Shown here one piece after another: positions 34,010 to 41,720 of a stretch of DNA of 64,000 nt. Location: assembly GCA_046328335.1 (NCBI GenBank), contig JAXLWU010000006.1, forward strand, positions 156,453 to 220,452, read 5' to 3'. The notes beneath the pieces were generated by a model, which did not search any database, had not been told where the DNA came from, and saw nothing but the letters and a program-made list of their open reading frames with translations. Each line of letters starts with the position of its first letter. Positions within the stretch are counted from its first letter, which is position 1. The translations under genes were made by a program, and so were the position numbers. Origin of the DNA: JACCXM01 sp046328335. GTDB lineage: Bacteria > Chloroflexota > Chloroflexia > Thermomicrobiales > UBA6265.

Positions 34010-35076
34010 GCCTGCGCCACCTCAGCGGAGGCGCTCACCGCCGCCTCCCGCGATACGTCGACAAGCCGTTGCAAGGCGTTCAATGCCGCGCCCGCGTCGA
34101 TGGCATTGGCGGCAAGCGCAACGCCGGCGCCGATGGAATCAGCCGCGTCCGCCGCATACAGTCCTGCCCCCGCATTGAGCAGCACGGCGTCTCGGGCCGG
34201 ACCCGTCTCTCCCTTGAGCACTCCGAGGGTGATCTTCGCATTCGTCGCGACGTCACCGCCCGCAAGTGCCCCCTTGCTCGCCGCTTGCAGTCCAACATCC
34301 CCAGGGGCGATGGTGGATGTGCGCACCTCGCCTTCACTCGCCAGGTACTCGGTGACCAGTGAGGTTCCGGACAGGCCGAGTTCATCGAGACCTTCCTCGG
34401 CGTGGACCAGCACCGCGTGTTCTGTGCCCAACAGGGCGAGGGCACGGGCGAGTTTCTGGGCAATGTCGGGGTGCCCCACCCCGATCAATTGATGACGGGC
34501 GCCGGCCGGGTTCGTCAAGGGACCCAGGATATTGAAGACGGTGCGGATGCCGATCTCACGTCTCGTCGGGCCGACGAACCGCATCGCCGGGTGGAACGCC
34601 GGGGCGTACATGAAGCCGATTCCCGCCTCGTCGATACAGCGCGCGACAGCCAGCGGGGACAGTTCGATTACCACCCCAAGCGCTTCCAGCAGGTCAGCCG
34701 AACCGCATTTCGACGTCACTGAACGATTGCCGTGCTTCGCCACCCGCACGCCAGCGCCGGCAATGACGAATGCGGCGGTCGTCGAGATATTGAACGTTCC
34801 CGCTGCATCGCCGCCGGTACCACAAGTATCGACAACCGGCGCACTGTCGAGGTCGACGTCAACGCCCAGCGCGTGACGCCGCATGGTCGCGGCAAACCCC
34901 GCGATCTCCTCCACCGTCTCGCCGCGCATCCGCAGCGCCGTCACCAGTGCCCCGATCTGCGCCGGGGTGACCTGCCCGGTCATGATCTGGTCCATTGCCG
35001 CCCCGGCGGCATCCTGGTCGAGGACGCCGCCGTCGACGACAGTCCGGATCGCGCGCTTGATGTCGTCTTCCGCCAT
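34006..35076 (-). CDS. trpD: Anthranilate phosphoribosyltransferase
   Basis: 356 residues. Transfers phosphoribose to anthranilate. Characteristic motifs: VVDTCGTGGDAAGTFNISTTAAFVIAGAGVRVAKHGNRSVTSKCGSADLLEALGV (PRPP loop and KHGNR), FMYAPAFHPAMRFVGPTRREIGIRTVFNILGPLTNPA, and VHAEEGLDELGLSG. A separate protein, not fused to TrpG. The start lies 30 bp after the trpG stop. Confidence 0.97.
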   Translation of the reverse strand: MAEDDIKRAIRTVVDGGVLDQDAAGAAMDQIMTGQVTPAQIGALVTALRMRGETVEEIAGFAATMRRHALGVDVDLDSAPVVDTCGTGGDAAGTFNISTTAAFVIAGAGVRVAKHGNRSVTSKCGSADLLEALGVVIELSPLAVARCIDEAGIGFMYAPAFHPAMRFVGPTRREIGIRTVFNILGPLTNPAGARHQLIGVGHPDIAQKLARALALLGTEHAVLVHAEEGLDELGLSGTSLVTEYLASEGEVRTSTIAPGDVGLQAASKGALAGGDVATNAKITLGVLKGETGPARDAVLLNAGAGLYAADAADSIGAGVALAANAIDAGAALNALQRLVDVSREAAVSASAEVAQA

Positions 35077-35106
35077 CAGGTTCTCCTCTTCACCGGAGGG
35101 GGCGGG

Positions 35107-35715
35107 TTACCCATACGTCGCGGCAAGCGCCAGCTCGCGGCTCGGCGCGCCCTGCCCGAGAAAGTTCGCCAACAGGTCCTTGCCAAGCGGTGTCAGAATC
35201 GACTCCGGATGAAACTGGACCCCTTCCACCGCGAATTCGCGATGGCGCAGCCCCATGATCAACCCGTCCGCTTCCGCTGTCACTTCCAGTTCGTCAGGGA
35301 GCGACTCCCGCTCCACGATCAGGGAGTGATACCGCGTAGCCTGAAACGGGTTCGGCAGGCCGGCGAAAAGACCGCGCCGATCATGACTGATCATCGATGT
35401 CTTTCCGTGCATCAACGTTGGCGCCCGGATGATGCTGCCACCGAAAGCCGCGCCGATCGCCTGGTGACCCAGGCACACGCCGAGGATTGGCACGCGGCCC
35501 GCCATGCGTTGAATGAGCGGCACGGAGATGCCCGCCTCGACCGGAGTGCACGGTCCCGGCGATATAACGATCCCATCCAGTTTGTGCGCGAGTACCGCGA
35601 CCTGATCGACCGTCACCTGGTCGTTGCGTCGGACCTCGACCTTCGCACCAAGTTCGCTGAGCGCCTGATAGAGGTTGAAGGTGAAAGAGTCGTAGTTATC
35701 CAGCAGGAAGATCAT
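35107..35715 (-). CDS. trpG: Anthranilate synthase component II (glutamine amidotransferase)
   Basis: 202 residues. A class I amidotransferase supplying ammonia to TrpE: IFLLDNYDSFTFNLYQALSELGA, VISPGPCTPVEAGIS, nucleophile Cys in ILGVCLGHQAIGAAFGG, and His-Glu in VEGVQFHPESILTPLG. It starts by a 4-nt overlap with trpE (ATGA). Such enzymes can also serve PabA in folate synthesis; folC is elsewhere in this window, but no pabB is seen. Confidence 0.96.
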   Translation of the reverse strand: MIFLLDNYDSFTFNLYQALSELGAKVEVRRNDQVTVDQVAVLAHKLDGIVISPGPCTPVEAGISVPLIQRMAGRVPILGVCLGHQAIGAAFGGSIIRAPTLMHGKTSMISHDRRGLFAGLPNPFQATRYHSLIVERESLPDELEVTAEADGLIMGLRHREFAVEGVQFHPESILTPLGKDLLANFLGQGAPSRELALAATYG

Positions 35716-37298
35716 TGCTCTGCTCCAGACGCTCGTTCAACGGCTTCGAGTTCTTCCGCGAGTTCAATGGCGCGGAGCGGTCCACGCATCTTGTGCCACG
35801 ATTCCGCATATTCCCCTTCCGGCGTACTGTCGGCAACAACGCCGCCACCGGCCTGCATGGAGACCACGCCATCCTTGACGACCATGGTGCGCAGTGCAAT
35901 TGCCGTGTCCATGCCTCCGGAGAAATCAACGTAGCCCGCCGCGCCCGCGTATGGCCCACGGCGGTCAGTCTCCAATTCGGCGATGATCTCCATCGCCCGC
36001 ACTTTTGGCGCACCGGAGACCGTTCCCGCGGGGAAGCACGCCCGCAGCGCATCGAGACCGGTCAACCCGGTGGCGATCGTTCCTTCCACCTCACTGACGA
36101 TGTGCATGACGTGCGAGTATCGCTCGATCGCCATGAAGCGCGGCACGTGGACCGTACCCGGTTCGGATACGCGCCCGATGTCGTTGCGGCCGAGATCGAC
36201 GAGCATGACGTGCTCGGCCCGCTCCTTTTCGTCCGCCAGCAAGTCTCGTGCGTTCGCTTCGTCTTCGTCGCTGCTCGCTCCTCGCGGCCGGGTCCCGGCG
36301 ATCGGATGGTTCGCGAGCGTCGTTCCTTCCAGCCGGACCAGCAATTCCGGGGAAGCGCCGACGATCTGATGGTCGATAAAGTCAAGGTAGAACATGTACG
36401 GCGAGGGATTGATCGTCCGCAGCGCGCGATACACCGTGAACGGGTGGGCGCTGCTCGGTACGTCGATCCGTTGCGAGAGAACGACCTGGAAGATATCGCC
36501 CGCGGCGATGTAGTCCCGCGCCCGGTCGACAATATCGAGATAGCGCTCCTTCGTCGTGTTTGGTAGCTGTCGTTCTTCCGGCATTCCGGGCAGGAATGGT
36601 CCACCTCGCGGCATTTCCGGCGAGCCGCCGCGAATTTTCGCGATCAATGCGTCAATCCTCGCATCGGCGCGAGCGTAGGCCTCGGCAAGGGTGCCGGGCC
36701 CATCGCAGCGCATGTGCGCGACCACCTTGATGGTCCGTGCCAGGTGATCGAAGACCAGCAACGCATCGGTCAGCATCCACATGCCATCGGGAAGATCGAG
36801 CCCATCTCCGGGTGCAGCAGGAACGCGCGGCTCGAAAGCCCGCACTGCCTCATACGAGAGATAACCAACCGCCCCGCCCGAAAACCGGGGCAGCGGCAAT
36901 TGCGGCAACACCGGCGCCTGGTACGGCGCCAGCATGTCCGCCAGGGGAACGAGCGGATCACGGTATGACGCGGTTGCCACGCCGCGGTCTACGGTGACGG
37001 TTGCTGTGCCTCCCCGCAGGGTGAGAACGGCAATCGGATCCGAACCGATGAACGAAAAGCGGGCGAGCCGTTCGCCGCCTTCGATACTCTCGAGCAGAAA
37101 TGACGGGCCATTGCCTCGGATCTTCAGGTAGGCGCTGACAGGTGTCTCCAGGTCCGCCATGACCTCGCGGAAAATGGGAATGACCTTGGCGCTCGGGTTT
37201 GCGGCGGCGATCGCGGCAACGTCGTCCAGCGATGGTCGCGTTGCCCAGCGCCACGATTGGCCCGAGGGTGGGGAACCAATCGTCATCGTCTGTGCCAT
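35712..37298 (-). CDS. trpE: Anthranilate synthase component I
   Basis: 528 residues from ATG at 37298, with AGGAGGTCGAC immediately upstream; upstream in-frame codons lie within the leader. Chorismate-binding core: YLDIVDRARDYIAAGDIFQVVLSQR, ASPELLVRLEGTTLANHPIAGTRPRG, AEHVMLVDLGRNDIGRVSEPGTV, LRACFPAGTVSGAPKVRAMEII, and a YAGAAGYVDFSGGMDTAIALRT ending. The N-terminal domain with LLESIEGGERLARFSFIG holds the tryptophan feedback site. Expression is set by the T-box leader upstream. Confidence 0.97.
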   Translation of the reverse strand: MAQTMTIGSPPSGQSWRWATRPSLDDVAAIAAANPSAKVIPIFREVMADLETPVSAYLKIRGNGPSFLLESIEGGERLARFSFIGSDPIAVLTLRGGTATVTVDRGVATASYRDPLVPLADMLAPYQAPVLPQLPLPRFSGGAVGYLSYEAVRAFEPRVPAAPGDGLDLPDGMWMLTDALLVFDHLARTIKVVAHMRCDGPGTLAEAYARADARIDALIAKIRGGSPEMPRGGPFLPGMPEERQLPNTTKERYLDIVDRARDYIAAGDIFQVVLSQRIDVPSSAHPFTVYRALRTINPSPYMFYLDFIDHQIVGASPELLVRLEGTTLANHPIAGTRPRGASSDEDEANARDLLADEKERAEHVMLVDLGRNDIGRVSEPGTVHVPRFMAIERYSHVMHIVSEVEGTIATGLTGLDALRACFPAGTVSGAPKVRAMEIIAELETDRRGPYAGAAGYVDFSGGMDTAIALRTMVVKDGVVSMQAGGGVVADSTPEGEYAESWHKMRGPLRAIELAEELEAVERASGAEQ

Positions 37299-37337
37299 GT
37301 CGACCTCCTGTCCATTGAACCACGCTCGCCGCGCAGC

Positions 37338-37370
37338 AAAAAAAACCCCCGTCCCCTGAGGGACGGAGGC
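37338..37370 (-). terminator. T-box-controlled terminator of the trp leader
   Basis: Minus strand: CCTCCGTCCC, loop TCAG, GGGACGGGGG, then eight T (37345-37338). A textbook intrinsic terminator directly after the T-box sequence. Confidence 0.92.
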
Positions 37371-37637
37371 ATCATCTGCTCCGCGGTACCACCCTGATTG
37401 GATCCGCTCAGCGGATCCCACTCTCCCGCGCGACGGCCCAATCACCGTGATTCGCGCGTCTCCCGATAACGGGGAAGAACCCGGCGCCGCCTACTTGGCT
37501 ATCAGACCGTTTGGGGCGCGACTCCTGGATCCATTCGGCTCTCCGCGGACTCCGGGCTTGCACCATCCCCGGATCGCTCTGCCCGCGCTGAACAGCGCCT
37601 ACTCGCTCCGTTCATCGTCGTTTCGCTGTTCGATTGT
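37338..37637 (-). promoter_or_regulatory. T-box riboswitch controlling the trp operon
   Basis: Reading the minus strand, the T-box core AGGGTGGTACCGCGGAG is at 37394-37378. Stem I has the GGGATGGTGCAAGCCC element (about 37570-37555). A TGG tryptophan codon at 37533-37531, preceded by GAA and followed by A, fits a specifier loop. A strong terminator follows. So uncharged tRNA-Trp, rather than a TRAP or leader-peptide system, should switch on trpEGDCF. It accounts for the gene-free leader. Confidence 0.9.
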
Positions 37638-37643
37638 AGGCCG

Positions 37644-37672
37644 ACTCTAGCAGCGCCGAAGCTGACTGTCAA
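37644..37672 (-). promoter_or_regulatory. Promoter of the trp operon
   Basis: Minus strand TTGACA (37672-37667), exactly 17 bp, TAGAGT (37649-37644). The -35 is a perfect consensus. Transcription would start near 37637, at the 5' edge of the T-box leader. Confidence 0.72.
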
Positions 37673-37690
37673 ACTGCCGTGCGAACAAAG

Positions 37691-37730
37691 CCCCTCTCCC
37701 GCCAAGCGGGAGAGGGGTTGGGGTGAGGGC
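37691..37730. repeat. GC-rich palindromic repeat (REP-like), copy C
   Basis: CCCCTCTCCCGC (37691-37702) pairs perfectly over 12 bp with GCGGGAGAGGGG (37706-37717) around CAA. TTGGGGTGAGGGC follows. It sits between the rplL end and the trp promoter and may serve as the rplL terminator. Confidence 0.7.
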
Positions 37731-37796
37731 CAACGGGACGAGACCGCGATCCTCCTGTGCGATCGGCGCAGGAGCGAGGCTCTCGCACCCGTACCG

Positions 37797-38177
37797 TTAC
37801 TTGATCTCGACCTTGGCGCCCGCCTCTTCGAGCTTGGCCTTGGCGGCTTCCGCCTCTTCCTTGCTCACGGCCTGCTTGATCGGCTTCGGCGCGCTGTCGA
37901 CCACGTCCTTGGCCTCCTTGAGGCCGAGGCTGGTCAGTTCGCGAACGACCTTGATGACCTGAATCTTGTTCGCGCCGATCTCGGTGAGCACGACGTCAAA
38001 CTCGGTCTGCTCCTCTTCCGGCGCGGCGGCGGCGCCACCGGCAGCCGGCGCGGCGACACCGACCGCCATCGGCGCCGCGGCGCTGACGCCCCAGCGCTCC
38101 TCGAGCTGCTTCACCAGCCCGTTGAGCTCGAGAACGGTCATCCCTTCCAATGTCGAAATCAACTGCTCCTGGTCCAC
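37797..38177 (-). CDS. rplL: Ribosomal protein L7/L12
   Basis: 126 residues, normal length. N-terminal dimer domain (LISTLEGMTVLELNGLVKQLEERWGV), flexible Ala/Gly/Pro hinge (AAPMAVGVAAPAAGGAAAA), and the globular factor-binding domain (EFDVVLTEIGANKIQVIKVVRELTSLGLKEAKDVVDSAPKPIKQAVSKEEAEAAKAKLEEAGA). Several copies form the stalk that recruits EF-Tu and EF-G. Last gene of the ribosomal cluster, about 75 bp after rplJ. Confidence 0.98.
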   Translation of the reverse strand: MDQEQLISTLEGMTVLELNGLVKQLEERWGVSAAAPMAVGVAAPAAGGAAAAPEEEQTEFDVVLTEIGANKIQVIKVVRELTSLGLKEAKDVVDSAPKPIKQAVSKEEAEAAKAKLEEAGAKVEIK

Positions 38178-38250
38178 GATTGTAATCCTTTCTCAACATC
38201 CGCGAGGCGGCCCACGTTACCGGGACCCCTCGGTTCAACCATGCATCGTT

Positions 38251-38787
38251 CTAGTCGGCGGCTTCCACCGTCCCACCCAGCTGCTCCGCTCGCGCATTGA
38301 GCAGGTACGCCATCGAGCGCGCCGGACCGGAGAGGACGCCCAGGGTCCGCGACAACGGCGAGACCATCAGACCCAACAGTCTGGCCTGCAATTCCTCGCG
38401 CGACGGCAACGTGGCGATCGCTTCGACATCGGCCGCGGTCACGACCCGCCCGCCCATCACTCCGCCCTTGACGGAGAGAATGCGCGACGTTCGCACGAAA
38501 TCGCTGACCGCCTTGGCGGTCTGCACCGGATCGGAGTACCCGAAAACCAGGGCCGACGGACCTTCGAGCAGCGGCTCGAGACCAACCACGCCCGCGTTCT
38601 CGGCGGCGATCCGCGTCAGGGTGTTCTTGGCGACGCGGAATTCCGCGTCGAACGGCCGCAGGTTTCCCCGCAACGCCTGCAGATCCCCAACTTTCAGACC
38701 GCGATAGTCCGTGATGATGATCAATTGCGCTCGCGCCAATTGCCCTGAAAGAGCATCGATAGAGCGGGCCTTCTGTACAGTTGGCAT
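38251..38787 (-). CDS. rplJ: Ribosomal protein L10
   Basis: 178 residues. Anchors the L7/L12 stalk to 23S rRNA. Motifs: KARSIDALSGQLARAQLIIITDYRGLKVGDLQALR, AEFRVAKNTLTRIAAE, and a C-terminal helix binding L7/L12 dimers (LSGPARSMAYLLNARAEQL). A near-perfect ribosome site (AGGAGGTGAA) precedes it, itself preceded by a structured leader, so L10-L7/L12 autoregulation is likely. Confidence 0.98.
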   Translation of the reverse strand: MPTVQKARSIDALSGQLARAQLIIITDYRGLKVGDLQALRGNLRPFDAEFRVAKNTLTRIAAENAGVVGLEPLLEGPSALVFGYSDPVQTAKAVSDFVRTSRILSVKGGVMGGRVVTAADVEAIATLPSREELQARLLGLMVSPLSRTLGVLSGPARSMAYLLNARAEQLGGTVEAAD

Positions 38788-38808
38788 TGTTGTTCACCTC
38801 CTTCCCGA

Positions 38809-38858
38809 CTGGCGTTATCGCCAGCAACACGCCCCGGGTCGAGACGACCCGGGGCGTG
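38809..38858 (-). promoter_or_regulatory. L10 (rplJ) leader with two hairpins
   Basis: A perfect 14-bp stem (38828-38841 with 38845-38858, loop of 3) is followed toward rplJ by a 6-bp stem CTGGCG/CGCCAG (38809-38814 with 38819-38824, loop ATAA on the message strand), just before the ribosome site. The position matches known L10 leaders, where L10-L7/L12 binds its own mRNA. The long stem may also act as an attenuator between rplA and rplJ. Confidence 0.65.
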
Positions 38859-38982
38859 GGAATTCGGCGCAAGCCGATTCACATTCGCTGCACCGGGCCT
38901 CGGTCGGAAATTAAGCGACGCAGATGTCACACCGACGGTCTTCGGCCGGGATGTTCCTGGCTGTGATCTGAGAGCAATGCTC

Positions 38983-39708
38983 CTAGGCAGCGGCCTCCGT
39001 TGCTTCGGCAACCGTATCGGAGACATCCATATGGATTCCCGGCGCCATGGTGCTCGCGATCGTCAATGTTCGAAGGTAGACACCCTTGGCGCCGCTCGGC
39101 TTGGCGCGCTGCAGGGCATCCACGAAAGCGAAGAGATTCTCCCGCAACTGACTCTCGGTGAAACTCTTGCGGCCAATCCCGAGGTGGACGATGCCCGTGC
39201 GGTCGTTGCGGAACTCGACGCGTCCGCCCTTGAGTTCCCGCAGGACATTCGGCAAATCAGCGGGGTCGCGCACCACGGTGCCTGAGCGCGGGTTCGGCAT
39301 CAGTCCGCGCCGGCCGAGGATGCGGCCGAGACCACCGACTTTGCCCATCTGATCGGCCATGGCGACCGCCGCATCGAATTCGAGCCACCCGCCCTGGATT
39401 TGCTGAACGAAATCATCGCTCCCGACGTAGTCCGCGCCAGCCTCGCGCGCGATGCGCTCGGCCTCTCCCGCGGCGAAGACAAGAACGCGAACGGTCTTGC
39501 CGGTGCCATGCGGGAGAACGACGGTGGAGCGAACGGCCTGATCGGCCTGACGCGGATCGATGCCAAGGCGCGCGTGAACTTCGACCGTTTCGTCGAAATT
39601 GGCGAAGGCAATCTCCTTGAGCAGGGAGATGGCGTCGTTGGCGGTGTAGAGTTTGGCCGCGTCGACCTTCTTTTCCGCGTCGAGATACTTCTTGCCATGC
39701 TTCGGCAT
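38983..39708 (-). CDS. rplA: Ribosomal protein L1
   Basis: 241 residues from ATG at 39708 (GAGGTG upstream). Family opening MPKHGKKYLDAEKKVDAAKLY, then ANFDETVEVHARLGIDPRQADQAVRSTVVLPHGTGKTVRV, LGRRGLMPNPRSGTVV and GKxSFTESQLREN. L1 forms the E-site stalk and is often a repressor of its own operon with L11. Spaced 72 bp from rplK. Confidence 0.98.
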   Translation of the reverse strand: MPKHGKKYLDAEKKVDAAKLYTANDAISLLKEIAFANFDETVEVHARLGIDPRQADQAVRSTVVLPHGTGKTVRVLVFAAGEAERIAREAGADYVGSDDFVQQIQGGWLEFDAAVAMADQMGKVGGLGRILGRRGLMPNPRSGTVVRDPADLPNVLRELKGGRVEFRNDRTGIVHLGIGRKSFTESQLRENLFAFVDALQRAKPSGAKGVYLRTLTIASTMAPGIHMDVSDTVAEATEAAA

Positions 39709-39780
39709 GCTGCGACACCTCCCGTGGTCCAATCGGGGCCCGGCCCCTCCCACGATGTTGGGGCGAATTCGCCCGCGACC

Positions 39781-40206
39781 TTATGCCCGAATATCGATGC
39801 CCATGCTGCGCGCGGTGCCTTCAATCTGCTTGATAGCGCCATCGAGGTCGACCGCGTTGAGATCGCGCATCTTCAGTTCCGCGATCTCGCGCACCTGATC
39901 CGGCGTCACCTTCCCTGCCTTCGCGGTGTTGGGCTTGCCTGAGCCTTTGTCTACGCCCGCTGCGCGACGCAGCAGGTCCGCCGCGGGAGGAGTCTTGGTG
40001 ACGAAGGTGAACGAGCGGTCTTCGTAGACGGTGATGACGACAGGAACCACCTGACCAGTCATCGCCTGCGTGCGCTCGTTGTACTGCTTGACGAATTCCA
40101 TGATCGCCACGCCATGCTGGCCGAGCGCCGGACCGATCGGCGGCGCCGGCGTTGCCTTCCCCGCGGGAATCTGGAGTTTGACGTATCCCTTGACTCGCTT
40201 GGCCAT
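39781..40206 (-). CDS. rplK: Ribosomal protein L11
   Basis: 141 residues, exact family length. VKLQIPAGKATPAPPIGPALGQHGV at the N-terminus (thiostrepton-site prolines present), ITVYEDRSFTFVTKTPPAADLLRRAAGVDKGSGKPNTAKAGKVT, and C-terminal RNA-binding domain ending TARSMGIDI. Part of the GTPase-associated centre. Follows nusG by about 70 bp. Confidence 0.98.
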   Translation of the reverse strand: MAKRVKGYVKLQIPAGKATPAPPIGPALGQHGVAIMEFVKQYNERTQAMTGQVVPVVITVYEDRSFTFVTKTPPAADLLRRAAGVDKGSGKPNTAKAGKVTPDQVREIAELKMRDLNAVDLDGAIKQIEGTARSMGIDIRA

Positions 40207-40276
40207 GACTGACTTGCCCCCTACACCCCGCGGCCGCGCATCTCATCCAGCGGCGTCGCGGTCAACTGCGACTGGA

Positions 40277-40876
40277 TTAGGTCTCGCGTTCTGCCTGCAG
40301 AAAATCGAGCTCCACGGGTGTTTCGCGTCCGAAGAACGAGACGAGCACCCGAATCTTGCCCTTCTCCTGGTTGATTTCGTCAATCTCGCCCCGGAAATCG
40401 GCAAACGGCCCATCGGTGATGCGCACTGTGTCGCCAACCTGAAAGGAAATCTTGACCCGCGGCGCTTCCGCGGCCATGCCCTTGAAGATTCGCTGCACTT
40501 CGGTATCGGGCAACGGAACGGGAACGTTGTTGATGTTCACGAACCCGGTCACGCCCGGCGTGTTGCGTAGCGCGTACCAGGTATCGTCATCCATCTCCAT
40601 GCGGACGAGGACGTAGCCGGGAAAGACCTTCTTCTGCACGGTGTGGCGCTGCCCAGCCCGAATCTCAATTTCGTCCTGCGTTGGCACCACGATTTCATAG
40701 ACGCGGTCGGTCAGATCAAGCGCCTCGATGCGCGTTTCGATCGACTTCTTGACCTTGTTCTCGTATCCGGAATAGGTGTGCAGGACGTACCACTCACCAG
40801 CGTGGGGCGCAGGCGTCTCACCGGCTTCCGCGGCACGCTTGGCAAGCAATCGCTCTCGAAGGGGAATGCGGCTCAT
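40277..40876 (-). CDS. nusG: Transcription termination/antitermination factor NusG
   Basis: 199 residues from ATG at 40876, with GAGGAGGTC upstream; the longer open frame has no such site. NGN domain GEWYVLHTYSGYENKVKKSIETRI, KKVFPGYVLVRMEMDDDTWYALRNTPGVTGFVN, and C-terminal KOW domain FQVGDTVRITDGPFADFRGEIDEINQEKGKIRVLVSFFGRETPVELDF. A basic 20-residue N-terminal extension precedes the NGN domain. Standard neighbour of secE. Confidence 0.97.
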   Translation of the reverse strand: MSRIPLRERLLAKRAAEAGETPAPHAGEWYVLHTYSGYENKVKKSIETRIEALDLTDRVYEIVVPTQDEIEIRAGQRHTVQKKVFPGYVLVRMEMDDDTWYALRNTPGVTGFVNINNVPVPLPDTEVQRIFKGMAAEAPRVKISFQVGDTVRITDGPFADFRGEIDEINQEKGKIRVLVSFFGRETPVELDFLQAERET

Positions 40877-40913
40877 GTCAATGACCTCCTCGCGAGTAGA
40901 GTCCCGAGCACGA

Positions 40914-41225
40914 TTACAGGAGGGCAAACAATCGCTGCATGACCCAGTCGATTCCACCGAGAAGAAGCCCAAGCACCACCGACAGGCCGATGACAATCAG
41001 GGTGAGATTCTTCGTCGTTTCCTTGTCCGGCCATGTGACTTTCTTCAACTCGGCGACAGTATCGAACCATTGCTTCTTGAGTTGATCGAACTTACCGCTA
41101 TAGGCGCTTCGCGATGCTTCTTCGCCGCGTTCTGGCTGAACGGTTGGCTTCGGCGGCCTCACCGCCTCAGATCGGCTCTGCACGGCCGGTTGGGCCTTGA
41201 TCACCGACTGTCGCGGACTGCTCAT
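40914..41225 (-). CDS. secE: Preprotein translocase subunit SecE
   Basis: About 103 residues. The C-terminal 60 match the family: WFDTVAELKKVTWPDKETTKNLTLIVIGLSVVLGLLLGGIDWVMQ, one membrane helix with the conserved amphipathic KKVTWP segment. The N-terminal half is an unconserved Pro/Arg/Ser extension. Start uncertain between ATG 41225 and GTG 41237. 37 bp upstream of nusG. Confidence 0.95.
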   Translation of the reverse strand: MSSPRQSVIKAQPAVQSRSEAVRPPKPTVQPERGEEASRSAYSGKFDQLKKQWFDTVAELKKVTWPDKETTKNLTLIVIGLSVVLGLLLGGIDWVMQRLFALL

Positions 41226-41337
41226 CGCTTCCAGCACCCTTCCGCCCGGTGAGTCATTTCCGTACCCCGATCCTGGAACAGTGCTTGGGGGCGTGCCGCC
41301 GCGGCGACGCCCCCAGTACCACCATCATCTCGCCACC

Positions 41338-41413
41338 TGGCAGGGCCGACAGGACTCGAACCTGCAACCTGCGGTTTTGGAGACCGCTGCTCTACCAATT
41401 GAGCTACAGCCCT
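41338..41413 (-). tRNA. tRNA-Trp (anticodon CCA)
   Basis: Minus-strand cloverleaf: acceptor AGGGCTG/CGGCCCT, anticodon loop CTCCAAA, T-arm GGTTCGAGTCC, G discriminator and encoded CCA. Lies between rpmG and secE as in many bacteria. This is the tRNA that the trp T-box leader 4 kb away should sense. Confidence 0.97.
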
Positions 41414-41453
41414 AGGTGCTGAGGCGGAGCGAGTTCTCCCCGGCACGCAGCCC

Positions 41454-41624
41454 TTAGCGGGTCTCGCGATGCACCTGATGCGAACGACAACGCGGGCAAA
41501 ACTTCTTCAGTTCCAACCGCGACGGGTCGTTCCGCCGGTTCTTCTCGCTCGTGTAATTCCGTTCCCGGCACTCCACGCATTCGAGCGTGATGACAATCCG
41601 GTCGGCTTTGCCCTTCTTCGCCAT
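41454..41624 (-). CDS. rpmG: Ribosomal protein L33
   Basis: 56 residues reading MAKKGKADRIVITLECVECRERNY, then TSEKNRRNDPSRLELKKFCPRC and RSHQVHRETR. The two Cys pairs (CVEC, CPRC) make it the zinc-binding C+ form of L33. ATG at 41624 has AGGGATC upstream; an ATG two codons earlier is possible. It lies between tuf and tRNA-Trp, where L33 is expected. Confidence 0.96.
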   Translation of the reverse strand: MAKKGKADRIVITLECVECRERNYTSEKNRRNDPSRLELKKFCPRCRSHQVHRETR

Positions 41625-41720
41625 TGCCATTGATCCCTAGCCGAACAATTCCGGCGCCATCACAAATCAGTTCAACCCGTTCGGCGCCTGGGTTGCAGGC
41701 GCCGAACGAGAAATATACCA

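Noticed and set aside
35107..35715. trpG as a folate-only pabA
   Set aside because: It is embedded with 4-nt overlap in trpEGDCF behind a Trp-specific T-box, so the main role is tryptophan synthesis.
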